Assembly (NCBI GenBank): GCA_041917755.1
Contig: JAYRWY010000010.1
Coordinates: 1 to 64,000, forward strand
Direction of reading: 5' to 3'
From: RGZA01 sp041917755
GTDB lineage: Bacteria > Pseudomonadota > Alphaproteobacteria > UBA9219 > RGZA01
Length of the DNA: 64,000 bases
A program made the translations under genes and the position numbers. The notes beneath the pieces are model-generated. The model was not told the DNA's origin. It did no database searches and was given only the letters and a program-made list of their open reading frames with translations. Position 1 is the first letter of the stretch, and each line of letters opens with the position of its first letter. Of this stretch, positions 42,321 through 50,642 are shown in pieces.

Positions 42321-43307
42321 TTATCCCTTTAAAAAATGTAGCGCCAACGCGTAATAGAGCGGGATGCCCACCATCACGTTAAACGGGAAGGTGATGGCAA
42401 GGCTCATGGGTACGTAAATGGCGGCCTTTGCTTCGGGTAGCGCAAGACGCATGGCGGCCGGAACAGCGATATAGGATGCGCTGGCGCATAATACCGTGAA
42501 CAACATGCCGGTGCCCACATCCAGCGCCAATAGTTTACTGATGACCAGACCGATGCAGCAGCCAATTAGCGGCATGTTGATGCCGAATAATGCGAGTGGC
42601 CATGTGAAGGATTTCAGATGGCTGATATTACGCGCCACCAGTAACCCCATATCCAACAAGAACAACGCCAAGATGCCATCAAAGGGTTTGATGAGGAACG
42701 CATCCATTTTTTCAAGGCCACGTTGGCCTGTTGCCCAGCCAATCAGGAATGAGCCAAACAGCAATAAGATTGCGCCGTTGGTAAAAATATCGCGCGCCAG
42801 TTTCTTTTCCTCGTTTTTATGAGTTTTGGTATGGGGCGCATCATGATGGGCGATAAACAAACCGGATAAAATGGCGGGCGCTTCCATCAATGCAACAATG
42901 GCCACAATGTATCCCGCATAGGTTACATCAATCGATTTTAAAAAAGCCGCAGCGGTTGCAAAAGTTACCATGCTGATGGAGCCGTAATGCGCGGCGGTTG
43001 CGGCGGCGGTCGGTTTATCCAGATTGCTGGTCAGGCGAAGAATAAAATACGCGATGAAAGGTTGAATAAAACTAATGGTAAGGGCGGCGGCGACCAAGAG
43101 TAATACAGTTGCGTTGATATCTGGTGTGTTGGCAATGGCAACACCGCCCTTAAAGCCAATCGACATCATCAGATAGATGGATAAATAGCGGCTGATGCTA
43201 TTGGGAATTTCAAGATCTGAGCGGGTGCAGCCTGCGATGATGCCCAGCATGAAAAACAGAATGGCTGGCGAAACAAGGTTTTGAGCGAACACATTAATGA
43301 TTTCCAT
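42321..43307 (-). CDS. SbtA-like sodium-dependent bicarbonate transporter
   Basis: A 328-residue membrane protein of the SbtA family (DUF897) with about ten helices. Evidence: ILFFMLGIIAGCTRSDLEIPNSISRYLSIYLM (in parts, GCTRSDLEIP and SRYLSIYLMMSIGFKGG) near the N-terminus, and AAHYGSISMVTFATAAAFL in the first repeat. The second repeat begins GILALFLLDMGLLVARN. Cyanobacterial members import bicarbonate with sodium. In a heterotroph it may supply carboxylases. No SbtB-like PII protein is next to it. It converges tightly on the 581-residue gene. Confidence 0.85.
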   Translation of the reverse strand: MEIINVFAQNLVSPAILFFMLGIIAGCTRSDLEIPNSISRYLSIYLMMSIGFKGGVAIANTPDINATVLLLVAAALTISFIQPFIAYFILRLTSNLDKPTAAATAAHYGSISMVTFATAAAFLKSIDVTYAGYIVAIVALMEAPAILSGLFIAHHDAPHTKTHKNEEKKLARDIFTNGAILLLFGSFLIGWATGQRGLEKMDAFLIKPFDGILALFLLDMGLLVARNISHLKSFTWPLALFGINMPLIGCCIGLVISKLLALDVGTGMLFTVLCASASYIAVPAAMRLALPEAKAAIYVPMSLAITFPFNVMVGIPLYYALALHFLKG

Positions 43308-43371
43308 GTTGCGTCATCCTTTGTTGTCGTGAATGGGTAGTTGGAAACAGATGTTACAGGTGTTTCTAATA

Positions 43372-43403
43372 AAAAACCCCGAAGAAATATCTTCGGGGTT
43401 TTT
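43372..43403. terminator. strong bidirectional intrinsic terminator
   Basis: A perfect 13-bp stem, AAAAACCCCGAAG (43372-43384) with CTTCGGGGTTTTT (43391-43403), and a 6-nt loop. It ends the Ala/Pro-rich gene on the minus strand and insulates the SbtA-like gene. Confidence 0.9.
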
Positions 43404-43436
43404 ATTGATTAGCTTGAAGCTAAGCAGAAGCTCAAA

Positions 43437-43748
43437 TTAGTGGTGAGCTGCTGGTGCTGCTGCTGGAGCTGCAGGTGCCTTTGCAGGAGCTGCTGCCTTT
43501 GGAGCTGCGTGGCGTGGCTTGCCTGAAGCCTTGGTTGCGCGTGCGCGTGGAGCAGGAGCAGCTTCTTCTGAAGAAGCTTGTTCTTGTGCTTGTTGGCCAC
43601 GTGGCGCCCAGTTGCTGCCTTGTGATTGTTGGCCTGGTGCAGTCACGGCGTAACCGCGGCTTACGTCTACTGAGAAAGCTTCTGGGCCAACTGCGAGAGC
43701 TGGAACAGCGATAAGTGCCAAAGCGGCTGCCAATACGATATTTTTCAT
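43437..43748 (-). CDS. small secreted Ala/Pro-rich protein
   Basis: A 103-residue protein with a signal peptide (MKNIVLAAALALIAVPALA). The mature part starts with a short Ser/Gln-rich region and ends in an Ala/Pro/Lys repeat-like tail (about 65-103) finishing in two histidines. It resembles a cell-wall or histone-like low-complexity protein. No domain is recognised. The ATG at 43748 follows GGAG by eight bases; upstream codons are not part of the gene. A strong terminator follows, so it is a single-gene unit, perhaps highly expressed. A GGGTG-type hairpin lies in the leader (43791-43804). Confidence 0.8.
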   Translation of the reverse strand: MKNIVLAAALALIAVPALAVGPEAFSVDVSRGYAVTAPGQQSQGSNWAPRGQQAQEQASSEEAAPAPRARATKASGKPRHAAPKAAAPAKAPAAPAAAPAAHH

Positions 43749-44007
43749 AGGGGTAACTCCATATAGGTGTGTGATTTCTAAAAATCCTAAGGGTGGAACC
43801 ACCCCCGGGCGCTTTTATTTGTGACACAATCTAGTCTTGTTTATGGCAAAAACAACAGCTTCTTCTCGCAATAGCTCATTATAATCGTGGGTTGTGCATA
43901 AAAGCATCAGTTTTGCAAAAGACAGCTGTTTTTGAATTGTTTTGGCGTTTGGTTTCTTGCTATGGTCTCTGCTCAATTTTGATTAATATTTAGGCAGACT
44001 GGTTTTT

Positions 44008-45294
44008 ATGGATCGTATTTTAATTCGAGGCGGCGCTACGCTAAATGGCGAAATTGAAATCAGTGGCGCAAAAAATGCGGCGCTGCCGTTGATGTGCGCG
44101 GGTATTCTCACCGACGAAGTGCTGAAGTTGCGCAATATGCCGCATCTTGCCGATATCGATACCATGGGACAATTGCTTAGCCAGTTGGGCGTGAGCATGA
44201 GTGTGGAAGCAGGCCCAATGGCCACCAGCCCGAACACCGGATTGTTTTCAACCAAGGAAATTACCAACTACACCGCGCCATACGAATTGGTGCGCAAGAT
44301 GCGTGCGAGTATTTTGGTGCTTGGCCCGTTGGTAGCACGTTGCGGTAAAGCAAAAGTTTCATTGCCGGGTGGATGTGCATTAGGGACGCGTCCGGTTGAT
44401 TTGCACATTAAAGGGCTGCAGCAGCTTGGCGCGGAAATCGAATTGCAGGATGGTTATATTATTGCCAGCGCACCAAACGGATTAAAGGGCGCAGAAATTT
44501 TCTTCCCGGTTGTTACGGTAACAGGCACAGAAAACCTGTTGATGGCAGCGTGCTTAGCCAAGGGCGAGACACGCCTTGTGAATGCAGCGCGCGAGCCGGA
44601 AGTAACGGATTTGGCAGAATGCCTTGTGAAAATGGGCGCTGAGATTAGCGGTATTGGTACCGGCACGCTGGTTATTCAGGGTAAAGATAAATTGCATGGC
44701 GCGGATCACGCGATTGTGGCTGACCGAATTGTGGTGGGAACCTATGCGGTTGCTGCGGCTATTACCAATGGTGATGTGGAATTAATCGGCGCACGCGCCG
44801 ACCATATTCAATCGGTTATCGCATATCTTGAGCAGGTGGGTGTGAGTGTCACATCCACCGATGATGGCTTGCGTGTGAAGCGCACCGGCAGCGGATTGCG
44901 CAGTGTGGACATTACAACTGAACCATATCCGGGCTTTCCAACCGATATGCAGGCACAGGCCATGGCCTTGATGTGCATTGCCGATGGTGCATCGGTTATC
45001 AACGAAACGATTTTTGAAAACCGCTTCATGCATGTACCGGAACTTTGCCGTCTGGGCGCGAATATTACGGTGAACGGAACGGTTGCAACGGTGCGCGGCG
45101 TGGATGAATTGCGCGGTGCACCAGTCATGGCAACGGATTTGCGTGCATCGGTTAGCCTTGTGTTGGCAGGGCTTGCCGCCAAGGGCGATACGATTGTTAG
45201 CCGCGTATATCATCTTGATCGCGGGTATGACCATGTGGAGCAAAAGCTTGCCGCATGTGGTGCCCAGATTGAACGCTTGAAAGCAGCAGCCTAA
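44008..45294 (+). CDS. murA: UDP-N-acetylglucosamine enolpyruvyl transferase
   Basis: First committed step of peptidoglycan synthesis. The 428-residue EPSP-synthase-fold enzyme has the active-site cysteine in PGGCALGTRPVDLHIKGL, the N-terminal GGATLNGEIEISGAKNAALP, and the second-half PYPGFPTDMQAQ and ENRFMHVPEL. The cysteine indicates fosfomycin sensitivity of the enzyme in principle. It leads a row with hisG and infA. Confidence 0.98.
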   Translation: MDRILIRGGATLNGEIEISGAKNAALPLMCAGILTDEVLKLRNMPHLADIDTMGQLLSQLGVSMSVEAGPMATSPNTGLFSTKEITNYTAPYELVRKMRASILVLGPLVARCGKAKVSLPGGCALGTRPVDLHIKGLQQLGAEIELQDGYIIASAPNGLKGAEIFFPVVTVTGTENLLMAACLAKGETRLVNAAREPEVTDLAECLVKMGAEISGIGTGTLVIQGKDKLHGADHAIVADRIVVGTYAVAAAITNGDVELIGARADHIQSVIAYLEQVGVSVTSTDDGLRVKRTGSGLRSVDITTEPYPGFPTDMQAQAMALMCIADGASVINETIFENRFMHVPELCRLGANITVNGTVATVRGVDELRGAPVMATDLRASVSLVLAGLAAKGDTIVSRVYHLDRGYDHVEQKLAACGAQIERLKAAA

Positions 45295-45313
45295 GGCGCA
45301 TAAAGTCCCCCAT

Positions 45314-45982
45314 ATGTCAGAGCAGCAACCCATCATCCTTGCATTGCCCAAAGGGCGCATCCTTGAAGAACTGAAACCGGTTCTTCAAAAGGTGGGGATT
45401 GTGCCCGAACCTGATTTTGAAAATGACAGCAGTCGCAAATTAAAATTCAACACTAACATTGATGGTCTGAGCATCATCCGCGTGCGTTCGTTTGACGTGG
45501 CGACTTTTGTTGCCTTTGGCGCTGCGCAATTGGGCGTGGCCGGTAATGACGTGTTGATGGAATTTGATTACGATGAAATATATTCGCCGCTGGACTTGGG
45601 TATCGGCAAGTGCCGCTTAAGTTTATGCCAGCCCAAAGACGATGCACCGATTGAAACGCAAAAATTATCCCACATGCGCGTGGCAACCAAATTCCCCAAT
45701 TTCACCAAGCGCTTTTTTGCAGGGCAGGGGATTCAGGCCGAATGCATTGAATTAAACGGTGCGATGGAATTGGCCCCCATTTTGGGGCTTGCCCCCGCCA
45801 TGGTCGATCTGGTGGCCAGCGGCAGCACATTAAAGGCCAATAATCTGGTAGAAATTGAAGTAATGGCGCAGGTTTCTTCACGTTTAATCGTGAACCGTGC
45901 GGCCTATAAAACGCAAGGCAAAGCCCTTAAACAATGGATTGATAAGTTCCGTGATGCTGTGGGTAACACAGTTGGGGCTTGA
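45314..45982 (+). CDS. hisG: ATP phosphoribosyltransferase, short form
   Basis: First step of histidine synthesis. The 222-residue length marks the short form, which lacks the C-terminal regulatory domain and needs HisZ as partner; hisZ is not in the window. Motifs: LALPKGRILEELKPVL at the N-terminus and a phosphoribosyl-binding stretch with DLVASGSTLKANNL. It lies 19 bp after murA. Confidence 0.95.
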   Translation: MSEQQPIILALPKGRILEELKPVLQKVGIVPEPDFENDSSRKLKFNTNIDGLSIIRVRSFDVATFVAFGAAQLGVAGNDVLMEFDYDEIYSPLDLGIGKCRLSLCQPKDDAPIETQKLSHMRVATKFPNFTKRFFAGQGIQAECIELNGAMELAPILGLAPAMVDLVASGSTLKANNLVEIEVMAQVSSRLIVNRAAYKTQGKALKQWIDKFRDAVGNTVGA

Positions 45983-46050
45983 CCCGTGCGCGTAACCATT
46001 GCAATCTGCCGCAACTTTCCCACCATTCTATGAAGTAGTAATCACACCAC

Positions 46051-46269
46051 ATGGCAAAAGAAGACGTTATCGAATTCAGCGGCACCGTGACCGAATTGCT
46101 CCCCAACGCAATGTTTCGCGTCAAGCTGGAAAACGGCCATGAGATTATTGCCCACACTGCGGGTCGTATGCGTAAAAACAGAATTCGCGTATTGGCAGGT
46201 GATAAAGTTACCGTTGAAATGACCCCATATGATTTGACCAAGGGTCGTATCAGTTTCCGTCACAAATAA
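46051..46269 (+). CDS. infA: translation initiation factor IF-1
   Basis: A 72-residue S1/OB-fold protein that occupies the ribosomal A site during initiation. The sequence is nearly canonical (EDVIEFSGTVTELLPNAMF, then GRMRKNRIRVLAGDKVTVE). Its place before maf is conserved in alphaproteobacteria, though here two opposite-strand genes are inserted between them. Confidence 0.97.
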   Translation: MAKEDVIEFSGTVTELLPNAMFRVKLENGHEIIAHTAGRMRKNRIRVLAGDKVTVEMTPYDLTKGRISFRHK

Positions 46270-46278
46270 GTTTTTAGT

Positions 46279-46803
46279 TTATTTAGGTTGTGCCTTGTTT
46301 GCTTCAGCAATGCGGCGACGGCGTTTGACGTCTTGAAGATAACGTAATCGGCCATCGGTTGTGCGTAAATCATCGCGGCGCGCTATGGTAGGACGCGTTG
46401 GCTTTACCGGAAGTGGTGCGGGTGCGTATTGGGTTTTCGGTTTGGGTTTGCTTGAAGACGACGTATCAGCAACAGCAGCGGGTTTGTTATCATTGCTGTA
46501 GGGGGCGGGCGGAATATCATCCAGTGAAATATCGCCCTTTAAATAGCGCTCAAAAATTTCCGAACCAATGCTGGCGGAATGGGCGCCCATGGAAAGCACA
46601 AAACTGTTTTTGTGATAATGCTGCATGAGGTCGAGCGTATCTGTATCGCTGTCTAAAATGGCAATATAGGTGTGCCCATCATCCGCGCCAAAATCATAGG
46701 CCATGCCTTCTTGCATCAGACCATGGATAAGCGTGCCAGGTTCGACTTTATCGTTTGGAATTTCATAAATGTAGTAGCCCTTGAGTTCTTTGTAATAGCT
46801 CAT
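46279..46803 (-). CDS. orphan protein, paralogue of the upstream gene
   Basis: A 174-residue soluble protein. An N-terminal alpha-beta region (1-100) contains YIAILDSDTDTLDLMQHYHK, and a C-terminal tail rich in Pro, Lys and Arg (RYLQDVKRRRRIAEANK) follows a low-complexity linker. It aligns with the neighbouring gene product over the central 50 residues. No known family is recognised. It is separated from its paralogue by 3 bp and oriented against infA and maf. Confidence 0.72.
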   Translation of the reverse strand: MSYYKELKGYYIYEIPNDKVEPGTLIHGLMQEGMAYDFGADDGHTYIAILDSDTDTLDLMQHYHKNSFVLSMGAHSASIGSEIFERYLKGDISLDDIPPAPYSNDNKPAAVADTSSSSKPKPKTQYAPAPLPVKPTRPTIARRDDLRTTDGRLRYLQDVKRRRRIAEANKAQPK

Positions 46804-46806
46804 GGA

Positions 46807-47391
46807 TTAGCCTTGCTTCAGTGATGCTTCTTTAGCAAGCCGAGCCTTGCGAGCAGCCATAACCATGTCATATTGCTCACGTTGAGGCAGGAAGCCGAAA
46901 ATAAATCGATTGGGTTTCCGATAAGGCGCAGGTTGTGCGGCTGGCTTAACCGTTTTGCGCCAATCCGGAAGCGGCTTATATTCGCGTTTCTTGGTAACTT
47001 CGGCGGCGACGGTTTGCGGTCTTGGTAACAATGCGACTTTTGTTTCTTCAACCAGTTCCGGATTAAATGGTTTGAATGTTGGTATTACGGCACCGCGCAG
47101 AAAGAAGCGTATGGTTGTTTGTGCATCTTTTAGGGACGCGCAAGCCATGGAGCCAAGGCAGGTTTTGCGTTTGAAGGTATTTTGAACAATCGAGATTGCC
47201 AGCGGGTCATCTTTTAGTACCGCTATGACCGACGAGGTATAGGCATCGCCTAAATCGAAAATTTCGCCGGAATTGGGTTTATGGCCGTTATTAATTTGAC
47301 CGGGTTTTATCAAAAATGGCTCGATGGCACGCCAAGATGGCGCGTTCGACACATTTGATGATATTTCATAAAAAACAAATTCTACGGCCAT
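46807..47391 (-). CDS. orphan protein, paralogue of the downstream gene
   Basis: A 194-residue soluble protein with the same plan as its neighbour: alpha-beta N-terminal part with VIAVLKDDPLAISIVQNTFK matching YIAILDSDTDTLDLMQHYHK, then MACASLKDAQTTIRFFLRG matching MGAHSASIGSEIFERYLKG, a linker, and a basic C-terminus (MVMAARKARLAKEASLK). The function is unknown. The pair probably arose by tandem duplication and then diverged strongly. Confidence 0.72.
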   Translation of the reverse strand: MAVEFVFYEISSNVSNAPSWRAIEPFLIKPGQINNGHKPNSGEIFDLGDAYTSSVIAVLKDDPLAISIVQNTFKRKTCLGSMACASLKDAQTTIRFFLRGAVIPTFKPFNPELVEETKVALLPRPQTVAAEVTKKREYKPLPDWRKTVKPAAQPAPYRKPNRFIFGFLPQREQYDMVMAARKARLAKEASLKQG

Positions 47392-47485
47392 GAAAAACGC
47401 TCAAAATATAAATTTTGTGTAATGCTTTAAAACTGCCTACAACTATTATCGATAAAACACCCTTTGCCAAGCTGCTAATAGTTTC

Positions 47486-48058
47486 ATGCCATTAATCCTT
47501 GCTTCTACATCGCCACGCCGCCTTGAATTATTGGGGCAAATTGGCATTACACCCGATGGTGTGATGGCGCCGGATTGTGACGAGACACCGTTAAAGAATG
47601 AAAAGCCGGAGGAGCTTGCTCTGCGCCTTGCAATTGCAAAGGCACAAGCCGTGCATGCCAAACATCAGGGCAATTTTATTGTGGCCGGAGATACGGTTGT
47701 GCATGCGCGGGCAAAACTGCTGCCCAAATGTGAAAATGATGCGCAGGTTAAAACATGCCTTCAGGCATTATCCGGGCGGCGCCACCGCGTGATTGGCGGG
47801 GTGTGCGTGATTAACCCGCAAGGCAAGATTGCCAGCGCGGTTGTATTGACCACGGTTGCGTTTAAACGCCTTCATGATAATGAAATCGAATCTTATGTGA
47901 AAAGCGGCGAGGGCGTGGGCAAGGCCGGCGGCTATGCGTTACAAGGGCGCGCGGCAGCATTTATCAAATTCATGTCTGGCTCACCATCAAATGTTATTGG
48001 CTTGCCCTTGCACGAGGTGGCCCAGTTGTTGCAAGGTTCAGGTTATGTATTCGCTTAG
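47486..48058 (+). CDS. maf: Maf-family nucleotide pyrophosphatase
   Basis: House-cleaning hydrolase for dTTP, UTP or modified nucleotides. The 190-residue protein has the N-terminal signature LILASTSPRRLELLGQIGI, catalytic aspartate region VAGDTVVHAR, and C-terminal GYALQGRAAAFIKFMSGSPSNVIGLPL (in parts, QGRAAAFI and GSPSNVIGLP). The next gene starts inside its last 14 bp. Confidence 0.95.
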   Translation: MPLILASTSPRRLELLGQIGITPDGVMAPDCDETPLKNEKPEELALRLAIAKAQAVHAKHQGNFIVAGDTVVHARAKLLPKCENDAQVKTCLQALSGRRHRVIGGVCVINPQGKIASAVVLTTVAFKRLHDNEIESYVKSGEGVGKAGGYALQGRAAAFIKFMSGSPSNVIGLPLHEVAQLLQGSGYVFA

Positions 48059-49133
48059 TTACGATGAACAAGATGGATTGTCCCGTGCAATAATTTTGCA
48101 AGGTAAAACCGTGCGCGATTGCTTTTTTGATAGAGCCAATCACCCGCAGCATACCGGTGCGATTTATCAAGGCACAGTTGACCGTGTGTTAAACGGTAAA
48201 GGTGCGTTCATCAAAATTCCAGACATGGAGCAGGGCTATTTAAGCGATGCTGAAGGATTGCAAAGCGGACAAAAAATCTGGGTGCAGGTAAAAAACGAAG
48301 CGCGCGAGAATAAAGCGGTTGCGTTGACGCGTCAGGTGACCTTGCCCGGTGTATTTGTGGTGCATCAACCCATGGGTGTGGGTGTGCATCTTTCCCGTCG
48401 TCTTGCCGATATGGGCGAAGAGACAGGGCATTTGACCAAGGCACTGTGTGGAAAGCCCGGCGGATGGGTTATTCGCAGTAGCGCTATACGCGCAACCCGC
48501 CAAGAGATGGAGCAGGAAATTGCCGAATTAATGCAGGCAGGCCAGTATATGTTGAACGCACAGCACGTGGCTGCGCCTACTGTATTTGAGCAAGCGATGC
48601 TGAGTGCGGCGGGAAGTGCGGCTGGAAACCCGTTGCAGGTAATTATAGAAAAAGATGTGGATTTAGAACGCATCACGCCCTATGTGCGGATGGCGCGGCC
48701 CAGCATGCTGGCTAATATTCGTCTAACGCCAACGGTGCGTGCGTTTGAACAAAACGATCTGGATGGATTTTTTGAAACGTTGCGCAGCCCGATTGTGAAT
48801 TTGCCACGCGGCGGAAATATAAAGTTCGAGCGTACCGATACATTAAACGTGATTGATGTGAATGGCGGGGAGCGCACACATTTTTTTGAAATTAACCGCG
48901 ATGCCGCCCAATTGGTAATGAACCAGATTAAGTGGCGAAATATTGGCGGCATCATCCTGATTGATTTTTTAAAAATGAAACGCAGCGATGACCGTGATGC
49001 GATAGCTGATATATTGGATGCAGCGGCGCAGCAAGATGCCACCACATGCGATGTGTTTGGCTTTACCCGCCTTGGGCTTTGCGAGATAAGCAGGGCGCGA
49101 CGCGGATATAGTTTGAGCGAGTTAATGGCTTGA
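48045..49133 (+). CDS. short RNase E/G-family protein
   Basis: A 362-residue homologue of the catalytic part of RNase E/G. Order: an S1 domain in the N-terminal part (TGAIYQGTVDRVLNGKGAFI), a 5'-sensor-like segment GGWVIRSSAIRAT, and the DNase I-like region with both catalytic aspartates (VIDVNGGE and ILIDFLKM). It ends after TRLGLCEISRARRGYSL. The Zn-link cysteines and the small C-terminal domain that tetramerise RNase E are absent. This short form beside maf and yacG is typical of alphaproteobacteria; whether it is active is not certain. The ATG at 48045 overlaps maf. Confidence 0.87.
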   Translation: MYSLSYDEQDGLSRAIILQGKTVRDCFFDRANHPQHTGAIYQGTVDRVLNGKGAFIKIPDMEQGYLSDAEGLQSGQKIWVQVKNEARENKAVALTRQVTLPGVFVVHQPMGVGVHLSRRLADMGEETGHLTKALCGKPGGWVIRSSAIRATRQEMEQEIAELMQAGQYMLNAQHVAAPTVFEQAMLSAAGSAAGNPLQVIIEKDVDLERITPYVRMARPSMLANIRLTPTVRAFEQNDLDGFFETLRSPIVNLPRGGNIKFERTDTLNVIDVNGGERTHFFEINRDAAQLVMNQIKWRNIGGIILIDFLKMKRSDDRDAIADILDAAAQQDATTCDVFGFTRLGLCEISRARRGYSLSELMA

Positions 49134-49216
49134 AAACGCTGATTTCTTAACGCTGAATACTTTCAAATTTGCCCGATATATTAGCGGTATAATTTTTTTA
49201 GTTATATTGAGGGCAC

Positions 49217-49597
49217 ATGTCATATTTAGGAAGTACATTTCGTTTTGGTCTGGTCTCACTCAGCCTTTGCGCACCGCTTGGGTCACAGGCAACTGCGCAA
49301 ACAGATGATTTGCCAGTGTTGGCGACAGCGCGCACAGCCTGCAAAGATGTTCCGGATGACAAGCTCAAAAAAGATATCGAAGTCTTGATTGCTTTCGGTG
49401 TGGCGAATGCGAACATTGACCGCCGCGCCAATGGCCAAGTTGAAATTCCGTTGTTCAAGTTTGAATATATGGAACCTGAACGTACTGACCGCTTTATTAA
49501 AAGACTTCGCGAGACGGGCCAGAACGAAATCGCCGGACGCAGCGAGAAAATCGTTGTTCAATGTTCTGATCATGCCGGCCCAAAATTGGGTAGCTAA
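49217..49597 (+). CDS. small secreted protein of unknown function
   Basis: A 126-residue protein with a probable signal peptide (about 28 residues, ending near GSQATAQ). The mature part has two cysteines (ARTACKDV and VVQCSDH) that could form a disulphide. No family is recognised. It is alone between the RNase E/G-like gene and yacG, with an AT-rich upstream gap. Confidence 0.7.
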   Translation: MSYLGSTFRFGLVSLSLCAPLGSQATAQTDDLPVLATARTACKDVPDDKLKKDIEVLIAFGVANANIDRRANGQVEIPLFKFEYMEPERTDRFIKRLRETGQNEIAGRSEKIVVQCSDHAGPKLGS

Positions 49598-49656
49598 TTG
49601 CTATTTAAGTTTTTGGCCGTGCTTGCTAGGCTGCCCTGTAATTTAAAGGATATGCC

Positions 49657-49860
49657 ATGAGCGCTTGCCCCATTTGCAAGAAACCAGCAGAAGTCAAATT
49701 CAAGCCGTTTTGTTCGGCGAGATGTGCGGATATTGATTTGCACCGCTGGCTATCTGAGTCTTACACAATCCCCGTAAAAGCCGATGAAACCGAGGATGAG
49801 GGGGATGAAAACCCCGCCAAAGCGGCTGAAAATGCAGGAGATAAAGGCGATTTGGGCTAG
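49657..49860 (+). CDS. yacG: YacG zinc-binding protein (DNA gyrase inhibitor family)
   Basis: A 67-residue protein with a four-cysteine zinc site: CPICKKP at the N-terminus and CSARCADIDLHRWL. In Escherichia coli YacG binds and inhibits GyrB. The C-terminal half is acidic, rich in Glu, Asp and Ala, and probably disordered. Confidence 0.92.
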   Translation: MSACPICKKPAEVKFKPFCSARCADIDLHRWLSESYTIPVKADETEDEGDENPAKAAENAGDKGDLG

Positions 49861-49927
49861 TATTTATTGGCTTGCCAAATCCGCCCTTTGGCCTTTATAA
49901 CCATCGCTTCCAACGTAGGTGGAAGTG

Positions 49928-50003
49928 GCCTGGGTAGCTCAGCTGGTAGAGCAACGGATTGAAAATCCGTGTGTCGGCGGTTCAATCCCGTCTCCAGGCA
50001 CCA
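49928..50003 (+). tRNA. tRNA-Phe (GAA)
   Basis: A 76-nt cloverleaf. Acceptor GCCTGGG/TCCAGGC pairs with one G-U, the D arm is GCTCAGCTGGTAGAGC, and the anticodon stem CGGAT/ATCCG has a loop with GAA. The T arm contains GGTTCAATCC, and CCA is encoded. Confidence 0.97.
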
Positions 50004-50038
50004 TTCCCTATAAGTTGAAAAATAATTGAATTGAAGGA

Positions 50039-50614
50039 ATGGCTATCATGCGCGTTGACGCAAATACATTACGTGCCGGTCACGTTATTGATTATGAAGG
50101 CAAGCTGTGGGTGATTGCCAAATCCGAAATCGTTATCCCGGGTAAGGGTAACGCGATTGTGCAAATTGACATGCGCGATGCGCGCACCGGTGTGAAGACC
50201 AACATCCGTTTCCGTACACAGGAATCCGTTGAGAAGGCTCATATCGACGAAGAAGAAATGCAGTACCTGTTTGGTGACGGCGAAAACTTCACGTTCATGA
50301 ACCAGGAAAATTATGAACAAGTCATGGTTACCAAGGACACCGTGGGCGACCAGGCCGTGTACTTGCAAGAAAACATGATTTGCACCGTGCGTTTGCATGA
50401 AGGTGTTCCACTGACCGTGGAATTGCCAAAGCATGTGACGCTTGAAGTTGTTGAAGCAGACCCACACACCAAGGGCCAAACCGCAACCGCGTCTTATAAG
50501 ACTGCGAAGTTGTCGAATGGCGTGAAGGTGTTGGTGCCACCATTCATTGAATCCGGTGAGCGCATTGTGGTGAACACTGCTGACAACTCATACGTTGAAC
50601 GCGCTAAATCGTAA
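50039..50614 (+). CDS. efp: translation elongation factor P
   Basis: Relieves ribosome stalling at polyproline. The 191-residue protein has three OB-like domains. The tip loop of domain I is IPGKGNAIVQ, with lysine at the modified position, so EpmA-type lysylation (or another lysine modification) would be expected rather than rhamnosylation. The C-terminal signature is GVKVLVPPFIESGERIVVNT. GAAGGA overlaps the first ATG, so the second ATG at 50048 may be the true start. Confidence 0.96.
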   Translation: MAIMRVDANTLRAGHVIDYEGKLWVIAKSEIVIPGKGNAIVQIDMRDARTGVKTNIRFRTQESVEKAHIDEEEMQYLFGDGENFTFMNQENYEQVMVTKDTVGDQAVYLQENMICTVRLHEGVPLTVELPKHVTLEVVEADPHTKGQTATASYKTAKLSNGVKVLVPPFIESGERIVVNTADNSYVERAKS

Positions 50615-50642
50615 TTTTCACATCTAAATATCGAGAAGTAAT

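Noticed and set aside
44782..45360. Minus-strand open frame of 192 codons over murA and the start of hisG
   Set aside because: It runs antisense to a complete, canonical murA and has no ribosome site or recognisable domain.
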